Shown piece after piece: positions 1 to 16,918 of a DNA stretch of 64,000 nt. A model generated the notes under the pieces. That model did not search any database. It worked only from the letters and a program-made list of their open reading frames with translations, and was not told the DNA's origin. A program made the position numbers and the translations under genes. Source of the stretch: Brevipalpus yothersi (Eukaryota; Arthropoda; Arachnida; Trombidiformes; Tenuipalpidae); assembly GCA_003956705.1 (NCBI GenBank), contig QZCP01000790.1:1-64000 (forward strand), read 5' to 3'. Every line of letters starts with the position of its first letter. Position 1 is the stretch's first letter.

Positions 1-3479
<3,479 letters not shown>

Positions 3480-6400
3480 GGTGAAAGATCTGATCCAGGC
3501 TCACCATGGCCACTGCCGAGAGTATGGACACGATCAATAGCCATCCTAACATTGGCACCAGACACATTTGAGCTTAAATCACCACACTCAAAAGATTGTG
3601 ATATAATTGAGCAAGCATTATTACGCTATCGTGGACTCATATTTAATCAGCCATCAACCAAAATATCACCAAACCACCGAGAGCTGGAATCCATGAGAGT
3701 GACCATAAGTGATGCATCATGCACCTATCCGAAATTGGGTGATGATGAACATTATCGACTCAGTATACCCAGCTATAGTCATGGTGCTACAATTGAGGCG
3801 AAAACAGTGTGGGCTGCTCTAAGAGCACTGGAAACCTTTTCACAGCTTGTGTATACCAAAAATCAAGATGGCCATAATTATTATCTAATCAATGCGACAA
3901 CAATCGAAGATTGGCCACGCTTTCCGTACAGAGGATTACATGTTGATACTGCACGCCACTTTATTCCAGTTAATATTTTGTTGAAAAATTTGGTAAGTTT
4001 CCGATGAAGAAAAAATATTCACATCAAATTCAATTTTACAGCATGATGATGGGAAATTTTGCTTTTCTCTTCTATCATATTCGTTTCATCCATAAAATGA
4101 ACTTATGATATAGTGAGCAACATTCTGCATTCGGTTGACAGCAATATGATTTGGAAGCGAAGTGAAAGTATGTGTATAAGTTAAATAGTTGGTGGATGAA
4201 AGTTGATTCCAATTAAGTATCATGCTGTTGATGATGATTCGGTTTGTGGTCATTGCTTCAGTGTTCATGAAGCGGATGTTTATACTGAGCTAGTGTTTGG
4301 TGTCATTTCAGAATTTTTGACATTATTTTTGAGAAAATTCACTCAATCTAAATGCTCTTCACTTGTCAAGTGTAGCATGATCAGCAGCTTGTGATTGCTT
4401 CTGTCTGAAGTGTATCATGCAGATAATACAAATGATAAAATATATGAGATGAAACATCGAAATTCATTTCATGATACACTGAAATGTAGTTATGATGAAA
4501 TGTCTTTTGATGTGTGTGTGTATGTGTATGAAGAGCTATTTACCACACTATACAACCGATTAATTTTTCATACCCTCTAGACATTATATCAGATGATATG
4601 ATATAAGTTTAGAAGAGTAAAAGATTGAAAAAAATGAACGAATGTTACTATTCAGTATTATCAGTGAACTGCAAATTGATATCGTTATCGTTTGAGAAAA
4701 GTTTTTTATTTCCACTTATCAAGATTGTTACAATCGATAATTCATGATACATTCATACACACACAGATTGATTCAATGCTCTGGTTACAATATAAATACA
4801 AATATAAATATGTCAGATACTTATACACTTATGTGTGATGCTTCCAACCAATTGAATTTCTATTTTTTACCATTTTATCATTATCAATTGACCAATTTAT
4901 CCAGGATGCCATGGCTTACAATAAATTGAATGTATTTCATTGGCACATAAGTGATGATCAATCGTTTCCATTGGAAAGTAAATTATTTCCAAATTTAACT
5001 CAAACGGTAAGGCAATTTGAAGATATCAATTGTGACATTTTTTCATTGATTGAAGATGAACACCTCATCAAACTTCAATATGATATGAACTTTTCATGAT
5101 TGCATCATTATTAATAGTTGACTTATTTTATCCAGGGTGCATACAGTCCAGCTCATATTTATCGTCAAAGTGATGTTCGACGAATTATTTCGGAAGCCAG
5201 ATTACGTGGAATTCGAGTTATTCCTGAAATAGATACACCAGGACACACACAAAGTTTTGGTAAAGCTTTTCCGAGTAAGTTCATTTCAATTTCCAGTCAA
5301 TGAAGTAAATTTTTTTTTCACCCTCTCCATTTTATTGGTATTGAAGATGAAAATATTTCCTATTTTCTGTTCAGAACTTTTGACAGTCTGCTATGTGGGT
5401 GATGAACCATTCCAAGCAAAATATAATGTACACGGAGAAGCGGAAATATTGAATCCATCGCGAAATTATACGTATCAATTTTTTAAAGATCTATTCACCG
5501 AAATTCGAGGATTATTTCGAGATGAATATATCCATCTGGGTATGGATGAAGTGTATCCCGAATGTTGGGAATCTAATCCCGAGATACGAGAATTCATGAC
5601 TCTTCAAGGCTTGCGAACCATGACAGAATTGGAACAATATTATGCTCGACGAACCATAGCCACTGCTAAACAGATTGGATATAAGTACATGATATGGCAA
5701 GATCCACTTGACAAAGGAGTTCAGGTAAAAGTTTAGGGAATAAAACGAGAGCAAAAAAAAATATAAACCTGTGTAAATGTCGGATTTGTGAAAGTTATTT
5801 CATGGGTTTTTTAATTCACTTTTGATGATATTACTCTGATTTTTCATGCGTTATGGTAGAAATACTGTAGTACTAAAACATTAACGCATATCAGATAGAA
5901 ATCTGATTTTTTTAGAAAAAGTGAATCTCGCTATTGGAAATATGTTTCCTCGAATTAATCTACTGATCACATACTCTTGTCAAATTCTTTCAACCCTATC
6001 TTATAAATGTTTACAGGTGAGCAATGATACGATTGTTCAAGTATGGAAATCATCAGATGAAAAGCGTAGTTGGCGAGATGATGTTCGAAGTATAACTCGA
6101 AAGCGTCATCAAGTGATCCTATCTTCTTGCTGGTATCTTAACAAAATAAGTTATGGTGCTGATTGGACGGAATTGTATAAATGTGATCCTCGTGATTTTG
6201 AAGGTTGGTCAAAAATGTGGAAAATAATCTTGGCACATGGCAATTTGATTTACTGGTTGATTTCTTTTTGCTACAGGAAGCTTAGACGAAAAAGAATATG
6301 TTATCGGAGGTGAAGCATGTATGTGGACAGAATACGTTGATCAGACCAATATTTTGTCCAGAATTTGGTGAGTTTGTGCTTCTCTTGCAGGAAAGAATTT

Positions 6401-9121
6401 AATTTGCCCAAACCTTAATTGACATGACACAAAGGCAACAATTTCCCATCTCTCCGTGTTTAACTAACTATCTCTTTTTTTTTATTTCTGTGACAATATC
6501 CATTCAGGCCCCGAGCATCAGCGGTTGCAGAACGTTTATGGAGCCATCAAAAAGATACAAACAGCACTGATGATGCTCAATTTCGACTAGATGAACATCG
6601 ATGTCGTATGTTAAGGTGAGCTCAATTGATTCCATCCAAACTCTTTTAGCTGTAGTAGATGCTTCGATATTCGAATCCACTGATTTTGATACTTCTGCAG
6701 AGAAATTCGTGAAAAACCCACTTTTTCCCCATTCAAATTATCAAATCACTCTAGGTTTTGTATCGTTCATGGAACAATTCGTTTGTAAAAATCCGAGTCG
6801 CACATCTTTCTCTATTGCAAGTGACCAGGAACTGTTCCATTAGCAATCTTCATAGACTCAATTCTACACTTTAGAGTTTGATCATGATCTAGAACTTTCT
6901 TGAGCTCTCTTACACACAATCACATACTCACATGAACTAAGTTTTCAGAGAAGCTACTCAAGAGGAATAAAGGACCAATACATGTATCATGTGAAAGTGC
7001 TTCCAATACATTTCTCACGCTTATTGGAAGACAATTCACTGTTAATTAACTTTGAAAAGCTCTGTCCTCAACGATTAAAGCTCTTCTCCAACCTCTTATA
7101 GCTGTACAGCTTCTGTCTTAATGTTTAGACATTGACAGTGACTTGATGGTTAGAGTATAATAAAGAGGAAAAGAGAAGAGCAGTTAACTCTACATGTCTC
7201 CACCATTTGAGAGATCTTCTAATGGAAGACTTCTATTGTGAGGGAATAAAGTTCTCTGTTACATTCCAAGCTTTGGGGAGTTACTTTGTTTTCGTTTCAT
7301 CAAACCTTGCCTTGAAAGGAAAAGCTTCTCTCTTGATCACTATTTTCGATTCTTTCCATACGATTTAACTAGAAGATCGAATCATTTCCATCCAGAACAT
7401 GGATATTTGGATATTCTTGGAAAATCTTGATTCGAATATTGTTGCCGGGCAAGATTTCTTTTCAAACATCCTACATTGTTGTGTGTCCTTCAAAATTCGA
7501 ATAGCATCATGGAATCATGCTCCATTCATATAAGCTTCTAGCTGATGATATGTGCTCCATGAGCTGGACAAAATATTGCTTTCTATTCCAAAAAAAAGCG
7601 AGAGAAATTCTACTATCATTCTGGAAAAGATATTTTTTTGGCTACAAAAAGATACCCTGAAAGATGGAAAGATTGATGCGTTCATGGAAAATTTTTTTAA
7701 CGCCTACTAACTGTTACAGTTGCATTTGCTAAGTTGATCGATTTTTTTCTATTCTTCACAAAATTGTGCTCTTAACACAGACTCTCACATATATCTGTGG
7801 ATAGCTTTGAAAATGCTTGATCAGAAGAAGAAAAAATTCTAAAATGGTCTCAGATGATCAACTGAACTTTGGAGAGGGGAAAAGAGAATTTTCCACGATA
7901 GAATGTCAGATAGTGACTATTGGAAGATGTTGTCTAGTATATTCTGTCTTACTTTTTCCATTTTCCAAAGTCACACAAGATGAACATTGTTCAAAGATAA
8001 TGTCAAGTCAGCCAATAAGTTAGTCTCTGATGTTTGTGAGAGAGGTTCTTCATTGTTAAGCTTCGAGAACCAAGTCTTCACAAGGATAACAAATGATTTT
8101 CCCATAGGAATGTGATAGTTTGCTCCTTTAATCCCTCATAGCTAACTGTTATTCGTGATTGTGCTCCAAAATTAGAGCATCAGACATGACATTGGACTCT
8201 TCCAGCAAGAAAAAACCATTTCCTTTCATTTCATGATATGTTATTGACTGGCATATTTTTTCAATCATGATTGAACAGATGATTCAATTTGATCTTGTTG
8301 TTGATGAGCTGAAATCATATAAAAGTGAATCAAAGATTCTGCTCATGTATCAAATGAATTAATTTCTTATGTTGGATTGATTCTCTTTCAGATTAGAATT
8401 CACTCAAATGTACTCCAGAGTATTTTCTGGAGTAGTTCAAATAGTTCAAATGAAGGTACATTCCAGCAGAGACTCTACTTAACTTCACAAACTCTCCAAT
8501 ATTATGTAAATCTAATGGATTTTTGATCCAGATAGAAGAAGTTTTGGCCAAAAAACCATCATAAAATACGGAATAATGGATGAAATATGAAAAAATAGTT
8601 CAATAGTTCAGGAGCCTTATCATGTGGAATCATCATGAATGTTGTACAGTCTGAAAATCGATATTCTTCTTCTTCCAGCGTTTTTTTGAATCGGATTGAT
8701 TTAAGAACCTCAAAAGTCACCAAGAATTTAAATCATTTATAATTATCCAACTTTCTTGGAATATATCTAATAACATTAATAACATCTAGAGCAAAATAAC
8801 TGTCAACATGTCAGCAATCCTATTATCTTGCTGCTTGTTTACTTCGATTCAGATTTCTTCAGCACATAGTTTATACAAGCATTTGAATATTTGATCATGC
8901 AGTATAATCTAATTTATTATGTTCTGATGCATATTTTTCTGCCTTTCTATTCTAGGAGAGGAATACCAGCTCAACCGATAGGACCTGGTTTCTGTGGACC
9001 TTATGATCTCACTTCGAATGCAAATTCTATAATATCATCACAAAATCAATTGATTATTTTAATATCTAGCCTACTAGTGATCAAAATCATTTGTGGATCC
9101 TTTTTCAGTCGTCAATTTTAA
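3480..9121 (+). CDS. Beta-N-acetylhexosaminidase (GH20), 5' exon missing
   Basis: Glycoside hydrolase family 20 enzyme that removes terminal GlcNAc/GalNAc from glycans or chito-oligosaccharides, in the lysosome or outside the cell. Exons read from splice sites with matching phase: 3480-3992, 4905-5006, 5136-5274, 5375-5724, 6017-6203, 6277-6367, 6508-6615, 8956-9121 (551 visible residues). The first exon begins near the mature N-terminus (SPWPLPRVW), so only the signal peptide should be missing. Family landmarks are [26 protein letters not shown] and the catalytic pair in [12 protein letters not shown] (D309-E310 of the visible protein), followed by [13 protein letters not shown] and [11 protein letters not shown]. 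The last exon encodes GPGFCGPYD and then a hydrophobic stretch (about 20 residues) close to the C-terminus, unusual for soluble lysosomal members. Introns are 73-912 bp except the last (2340 bp). A poly(A) signal lies at 9178-9183. Lysosomal hexosaminidase versus insect-type chitooligosaccharidase cannot be settled here. Confidence 0.93.
6616..8955 (+). other. Long last intron of the hexosaminidase gene
   Basis: A 2340 bp intron between donor GTGAGC at 6616 and the acceptor ending at 8955, far longer than the other introns of the gene. I see no convincing nested gene; the open frames are short and without recognisable motifs. The reading phase is kept across it (AG plus G gives arginine). Confidence 0.7.
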
Positions 9122-9342
9122 CTGCTCAATTAAACCGATTTAATATTAGCTGATCATTTGAATCTGAATCCATAAAAAATAAAATAGAACATGGAAACAA
9201 TGTGTAAGTAGAAGTGTATTTGACAAGTTTCGCAATTTTTGCGCAATGAAAAATGGATTCCAATGAGATTATGAGCATTATTTTTACAGTCAATTTGATT
9301 TCGAAGAGGAAAAAAGGTAAAGTAAATGAAATTGATACAAGT

Positions 9343-9614
9343 TTATACTCCCAGAATTTTCTTAACAGTATAACCAGGTAGTGAATAGAAAAATAGAAGT
9401 AAAAAGATGAACAGAAGCAAAAATATGACAATTTTAAAAAATAGCCATTTTCTTCGAGACCATAGTATATACTTGAAAGATTTCCATGGATTGGTAAACC
9501 ATAAGAATGAATTTTCTGGTCTCCTGTAGAAACAATCGTATTCAAGGGACAAAAGAAGAAAATTTATTTAATCTTGAAATGATTCAATTTTCTTACCCAA
9601 AAAAGAGAAAAGTT

Positions 9615-9692
<78 letters not shown>

Positions 9693-12600
9693 TTTTCTTC
9701 AGAGGTCTCTTGTTCATCTTCTCTGCTTCAAAAATTTGAGTAAAAATATATTCGATTTCATCTTATATTCTCGAGATACTCTTGAAAAAATAAATAAATA
9801 AAAGTTTCCCGATATCTTGGTTTACATGTACATGTATATATTTGGCTTTGCTGAGTGCAGCGAATTATGCTAACTATAGCTTGCTGTCAGGCTACATCAT
9901 CGATATGATCCATGAATTATTTGAAACTCTTCCAATCGAAATTCGATACCTCTCATCAAATATCTCTCAATATAATTGAATATCCAAAGTATCACTGGAA
10001 GTTCCTCACTCATCATGATAATCATTTTAACGATACTTACACTGGCTTTTCCAAAGGTAAAGGTCCTTCTCGACCTAATCCAGCTGGATTAACAGCCGCT
10101 TCTTCTTTTGTCAACAGCTCAAAATCTGCTTCAATTTTACCCTGTTCAAGTACATAATATCATTAATATCATTAATTAGGATAATCCCTCTTTGTGATTC
10201 AATATAATCATCAAATCAAACAATATCAACACCTTACCGTAAGTTCCATTGAGCCATCACTTGATCTGGCATACAAAGGCCACCAACCTCGACATCTTCG
10301 ATCACGAAACAGATTACCACGTTTTCGTCCTGATCCACCATCAACACCACTATCACTACCGGATGATGGATAATCCAATATGGATAAATCACATTCTTTG
10401 GCAGTCCGAACACCACGTGGAAAATCGAGTAGATCCAATGGTAAACAACCGAGAAAATCATCACCAGAAAAGCTATCATAATCCCATGCTTGAAGATTAA
10501 GTCGACATGGTAGCTTAATTTCAGTTGAATTGAGTGAGAAAAAATTTTCTTTCCTCTTAACCACAATCAGCCCTTCGGTTGGCAGGTAATCAAATGGAAA
10601 TATGAATCGCCAATTAAAATTACCTTCACCGGTCACTGATCGATAGTGGACATCAGTTTTTTGGGCAGTCATCGGATCGGTAAGCCAACCTTTAATGTAT
10701 ATATCGCTCATTTTTTCACCACCCACAATACTATCATCATCTAATATGACATCTTTTGTATTCCCTATGGTCACACGTAGTTCATATGAACGTGGTTTAC
10801 ATGGTACTATGTTGATTGGCAATGGTTTCGGTTCATTGGCACGAAATATGTCCACAAACATTTCAATTTTACCCTGCTTTACACCAGGTTTATCTGGCCG
10901 GTATAAACTGCGAGTTTCAATGTGTTCCGGGACCAGAGAATAGCCGAAAGCTTCTTTCCAACAATTAAGAACTCCGAGGCACAATTGTTCTTCCTCAATT
11001 GATGATGATGAATTTGTATTTGAGTATTGTTTATTTTCTTTGGCCGAAAAAATCATTCGACCTATTTGGACATACTTTTTGGTGATCACTAGATGGGCTA
11101 ATTTCATTTCACGACACAGTTTGGTTAAGATTTGACTTGGTTTAAGTGAATCTCGCCACTTGCAAGGTCCTGAAATTGGAGAGAGTAATTTGGTCAATAT
11201 GGTAATCAACATCCATCAATTGATGAACATGGCCAATTTGGGAGCATACCTGAAATTTCATATGTTCTTGGTAGACCACAGGTCATTCGACGATGTGAAT
11301 AGAATCTATCTTCAAGATCTATTCTTGTGGTTCCAATCAATTCATCACTACTGAATGCATCATGATCTTTAAGTGATACATATAAAATTGATTCTCGTGG
11401 GAAGGTCACTTCAAATTCATACATTCGACCGAATGTTGGATCCAAACAATTGGGCACATAATTATCACTTTCACAAATTTTATGTGATCCTAATTTGATT
11501 ACCGGGTACAGATCAGCTTTACCATTCATATCGGTTGGCTTTACATCATAGGCACGAATTAAATAGACACGAACTATCACAGCAACTGGATCATTGTTGG
11601 GTAAACTTTGGAAGACATCATAATTTTTCAATGGATACCTGGAATTGTCATGAGAATTTTGAGCATCAATTCAATGAAGAGAATATATATATTTTCACAC
11701 ACAACTTACTTGTACAATTGAAGGGCACCTTTAAAAATTCCAGCATATCTATCGTCAACAATTGAACTATCCTCCTCCAGTTTACCACGTTTGAGTGGGA
11801 ATGATTCTAATCTACCTCGATTCGATGGAAAATGTCGTTCCAATTCATCGGAATATATTTTCATTAATGCTCGATATGGAAGTGTTGACAATTTGGATCC
11901 ATCTCTTTTACCCACAATCATACCTGTCCTAGAGGCACTATATCGAACCCACCAATCAATTTCACCATCCTCATCACTTTCCATCTCCAATATCACAGCA
12001 TCTTCATCTGGTTTACGTCTTTTTCGTATTCCACCATTACTCATATCACCACCATTACCACCACCATTTGATATGGAATCGGAAAAATCTATACCAATAA
12101 ATGGTCCATGGCTTACATCTATTTGGATATGCTTTTTGGGCAAATTATTGTAATCAATGTGTTCATCTTCATTGAACATTATGCGACTCAATGATCGAAT
12201 TAAATGTGATCCAATCAGCGTGAAACGACCAAAAGCTCGACAATCACCGACACGAATTGATAATGGTGGACAATAATGATTCTGATCCGGTAGCATGAGA
12301 TCAATTTCTTTACGATAATTGGGAAAATTATTATTCTTCTTGTAATTTGAAATCACTGACGATGAGATCATTGTGCCACCACAATCGATGTCCACTCGTG
12401 GACGATCAATTGATGACCATTTAAATTTTTTCAAATCACGAACACCCCAAAAAATCACTTGCAATCGATACTTGGACAGTGTTGGTCGAATTGTGGGCGG
12501 AATTGAGTATACCTCAAGTTTATCACGAACTTTCCGTACACTTGGAATAGCTGCCGGATAATCTTCACTATTATCACTTTGACTAATTTGAATTAATTCC

Positions 12601-13801
12601 AATGCAATCAATATTTGTCCACCCTCTTGACCATCTCGCCACACATCATACCATGCCAGTGTGGGTGGTCGATAGGGTTCATCAGCGAATCTCAAATGAT
12701 CCCTACTAATGTACACCAAACTTCGACCCAAAAATTCATCTTCACCCAATTGATCATGATCATACAGTTCAACGAGTGCCGAAAAATTGCCTCTCTTCAA
12801 CGATTGTCGGGTACCAATCAGTGTGACCTTTGGCCCGACCAACAGTTCATCCCACATGGGTGACAAAGTCTTCGTTTCCACATGGGATATGGACACACAT
12901 CTGCCGAAATATATTTTCGCATAAGGATCAGATAGACCAGAAGAATCGCCGCCAATTAAGGATCGTCCCTGGAAAAGATGAGCACGAAATTCGAATGTAT
13001 CACGATTCTTGGAATACTTGATGTATGTTGGCGGCTCAACACCCGGCTGGCCAAGTCGAGTCAAATCTTCATCTGGATCATAACCTTCCAACAGAATGCT
13101 GGACACAGTGTTCAGATATTGGCTCAGTCCAAACCAACAGCTTATCTGTGCTTGACCGACAATCTTTCTCGATGGAAGTCCAGCTTCTCGAAGTAGTATG
13201 GTTCGAAATTTGCTGCAATACCAGCCTCTGGATTCTGATTCCGGACAGTAGAGAATATCTCGAGCTGGTATTTTCACTTGACCAATACGCTTATCATCAA
13301 CCAGCATGGTGAAAAAAATATCCGGTACAGTAGAATGTAGTATACTGGTCAACTTAGCCAATTGACGGATCCATAAGCCGGCCGATTGAATTGAATCACC
13401 CAAAGTTGCCACATTGGTTGAATGACGTACTGTGGATGCATCATGAATCAGTAATTGAATTTCCAATCTCATGCTTCTCATTTTTTCCATATCCAATTTG
13501 GTGATTCCAGGTAAACTGGTTGCATCGTATTGTGACAGTGTACTTTTCATAAATTGATTCAAGCCATCAATCAATTGATCAAGTACACCCAACATGCGAC
13601 ATGTGGCTTTGTTTTCATTGGTGATCATGATTGCATCCACATCAGCAAGTCCAATTTCCTACATTTTTTACATGTGTGTGTGTGAGTGTCATTATGGAAA
13701 GAGTAAAAAGAAAATCACATTCAGTATGAACATTTTATCACTATCATTTCCTTTCAGGGGAACAGAGAGGAAGAAACATGCAGCATATTCGAGATAACAG
13801 A

Positions 13802-13867
<66 letters not shown>

Positions 13868-15567
13868 ATGATTCATCTTACCAAATATTGCTTGAGGCTG
13901 ATAATTCGATTGGTTATCATCAATCGCCATGTATCATCAACCCATTGGAACCGGTGTGACATGATTGGCTTGACAGTTTCAAGATTTAGAAAGTATGAAT
14001 TTTCTTGCTTATTCGAAAAACATCTCTCCGGTTTCATGATAGCTGTTACACCTCGATACTGTTTACGAGCTCTCTTATCGGAATCGTCAACTTTACCATC
14101 AGCATCCAAATCATTTGGATCACCCATATTCAGTTCATATGATATTCCCTTGTCTCGATATTTTTCATCAATTCGTGATGCACAATACAGTACACCGAAA
14201 AGTGAAAATTCTCGCTTAGGACCACACAGTGATTCATTGAAATCGCCAATATTTTGCATCGAAACACGCTCAAGATCAGGTGAAATTAGGTCAACAAATT
14301 CGGTAGTAATAGCAATCAGCAGCCGTCCAGAATATGTGATACCTTCCTGTAGGCCAGAGGTCAATGATTTCCGGTCACCTGCACCACTTTCCGGTGGAGC
14401 ACCGTAAAGGTTGACAAATGTTGGACCAAAAGTTGGCAAGTAACCATCTTGGCCATCACTGGATATATCATTCAGATGAATAAAGTGGGTGGCAATCGCT
14501 GGATCAGAACCCAATTCATCATCTTTGATTTCAATTTTGATACTTTGAAAAAATGGTGGAAATGAATCCAAAAAGGTGATCTGCTGATTCCATACTGGTG
14601 AACTATTCTTCTTAGCTACACATGTCTTGCCCGATTGTCCACCAAATGATACACACACATACGGACTTATACTGTCTTTTGATCCGGTTAATGATTTTAA
14701 TGTTCCACTCAAACCAGAACGAGGTCGTGTGAGTCCATAAGCTCGATACACTTTCACAATCAATTTAATTGATTGACGCTCACTTATTCCTTTTGGTAGT
14801 AGAAGATTTGATTCGATATCCTCATTTTTTGTTTTTGATGCCACTTTGTTGTCACTATTCTTTTCGGATTGATGATCTACTTTCAATTTGATGCTACCAG
14901 TATCACCAATTTCATCATCAATCTCACGATTTGTGTATTGTTCATCGTTCTTAAAATTAACTGAAATGTCCAATTTCAGATAGCCGCGATGTTCATTGGT
15001 CTGAGGATCGGTAAGTAGAGCCCATCTTGACATGAATCGATGTCTTGGTTGACTGAAAATGGTCCCAATATCACATGAAAATGAGCCCAACACCACATCA
15101 CTTTCAATTAAACCTTTGACATCTTTAACGGTTATGTTGATTACTTTTTGAAATATTTCAATACGAGGTTGATTGAAATTGAACACAAAATATTCATCAA
15201 AATACGGATTATTACTAGACTTTTGAACAGATGTATTCTTCTTGATGGAACCGATTTTCAATCGAACCATAGCATTAAGATCTAGACCAGGCAATTGGCG
15301 AGCTTCAATCACTCTAATGGCAACTTCAAAAAGTTCTGATCTAACATCAGCACATCGAACTTCGGTACTAGAATCGAGATCATGAACAATCACCGGTTCA
15401 ACGATAGGCTCAAGCTTCATTGCTGGTGATGATCGAGCGGAAGTTCGAATATCGTTCGTCGGATGAGGTTCATCAAGTGCATCAATGTCCAAAACAGCAT
15501 CGTTGGTTTGAGTTGTGATAGATTCGAAGTTCTCTTCTTCTAGAAGAGAGTTTCTCTCACGAGTCAT
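9343..15567 (-). CDS. Otoferlin-type ferlin (multi-C2, C-terminal anchor)
   Basis: Membrane-anchored C2-domain protein of the ferlin family; otoferlin acts in calcium-triggered vesicle fusion, and the Drosophila relative misfire is needed in sperm. Six exons with consistent phase: 15567-13882, 13658-11710, 11638-11250, 11169-10238, 10141-10041, 9523-9343, giving 1745 aa. C2B is at about 78-205, C2C at 265-385 (GGQSGKTC then SPVWNQQ), C2D at 781-900 (DSSGLSDPYAKIYFG), a further C2-like segment at about 963-1058 (DRPRVDIDCGG), C2E at 1222-1340 (MNGKADLYPVIKLG) and C2F at 1468-1600 (WDYDSFSGDDFLG). A transmembrane helix at about 1712-1733 is followed by YSLPGYTVKKILGV, an otoferlin-like ending. 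No DysF repeats are visible, which fits type II ferlins. The start is the first ATG after an in-frame stop; C2A is not seen. Intron 1 carries a (GA)n tract. The gene converges on the hexosaminidase, 221 bp away. Confidence 0.94.
9616..9690. repeat. (GA)n microsatellite in last ferlin intron
   Basis: About 37 GA units (TC on the coding strand) inside the 517 bp intron between the last two ferlin exons, about 90 bp upstream of the final exon in transcript order. Confidence 0.95.
13805..13861. repeat. (GA)n microsatellite in first ferlin intron
   Basis: About 28 GA units on the plus strand, thus a (TC)n pyrimidine tract in the minus-strand transcript. It starts about 20 nt after the intron 1 donor (13881). 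Confidence 0.95.
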
Positions 15568-16815
15568 GTTGTGGAAGATATTTATATAAGTATCACTTAT
15601 CAGATTTTTTTTGGTAACTAATCAACGAACGGAAGTGAACAGGTAAGTTTCACAATCTGAAGCTGGCTTGTGTCACAAAATCTGAAGTTATATTCCAATA
15701 AAATCATAAGATGGTATGAGTGTTAATTACTGAAATAATTTTCATGATCATTGCCACAAGTATAAGCACACAGATGATGGTCAAATTGGGCAAATAAATT
15801 GCAGTTATTGTTGCACGTTCGATGAATAATAATAATAATAATAATGTATACACATCAGAACATTTTGCATTGATAAGATGAAATACTGTGTCTCTTATTC
15901 ATATTCCGTTTTCAAATGAGCCGGATGACACACAGACACACATGCCGAAATATGATCACCGGAATATGATGTTCAACATTCCGCAATAACCAAGATTCCA
16001 GAGAATGATAATCCAAGAATGACGAACTGTGTGTGATGATTGTGTGTGTAGGGGGAATAATAAAAGTTGAATGAATCACAGAACTTGTCAAAAAATCATC
16101 ATCATGAAATGCAATCGAAAAAGAGGTTCGAAATGCTCAAGATTTAGATGGATAGTGAGATGGCCAGAAAAACTTTTATTCACGGGTGGAGAAACAGTGT
16201 CATCATCATTTGTTGATGGTGGTAGCACAACATGATGTAATGTTCTGAGACAAGCAAAGTGGCAAGTGGTGATCACTGTTGAAGTTGATCATGAAGATGA
16301 TGGAAAATCATTCATGAAGGATAGATAGATAGATAGATAGAAGAAAAGTTTTCTTGACTTCAAGGGAGAGACACAAAAAAGTATCTGTACAATCAAGTGG
16401 CGTATTAAGAATTGGCGAAACAAGACATGGTATTCATGTACACACGCACACAATAGTCCCACAATCGTTGATTACATTACGGTTGATTGTTGGAATATGA
16501 ATGGCAATATGGTTGATGAAGTTTGTGTTTGTGTTCAAACACACTCACACATCTTATACTGTGTGTGAAGAATGAAAGTAAGGTGATGAGCTTGGCGGAA
16601 AGACAGTCGCCAACGCATTTTTTGGCTGACAGAATTGAATGCTGGAAGAGAAAGAGAAAGAGAACGAGAAAGATATTCTTGTTAATAGAAAGCTCCTAAA
16701 TAGAATTTAAAATATGCTGGAAACCCAAATGCTGGGAAGAGAGAGAGAGAGAAAGAGTGGGTTGTGATGGGCAAAAAGTGAGGAGAGAAGAAAAAACTAA
16801 AAGTTTCAAGAAACC

Positions 16816-16860
<45 letters not shown>

Positions 16861-16877
16861 NNNNNNNNNNNNNNNNN

Positions 16878-16918
<41 letters not shown>

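Noticed and set aside
11791..13312. Several plus-strand open frames of 60-120 codons
   Set aside because: Antisense shadows of the ferlin exon 13658-11710.
15581..15588. TATATAAA on the minus strand just before the ferlin ATG
   Set aside because: Only about 14-21 bp upstream of the ATG, so a TATA box there would place the transcription start inside the coding sequence; probably AT-rich chance.
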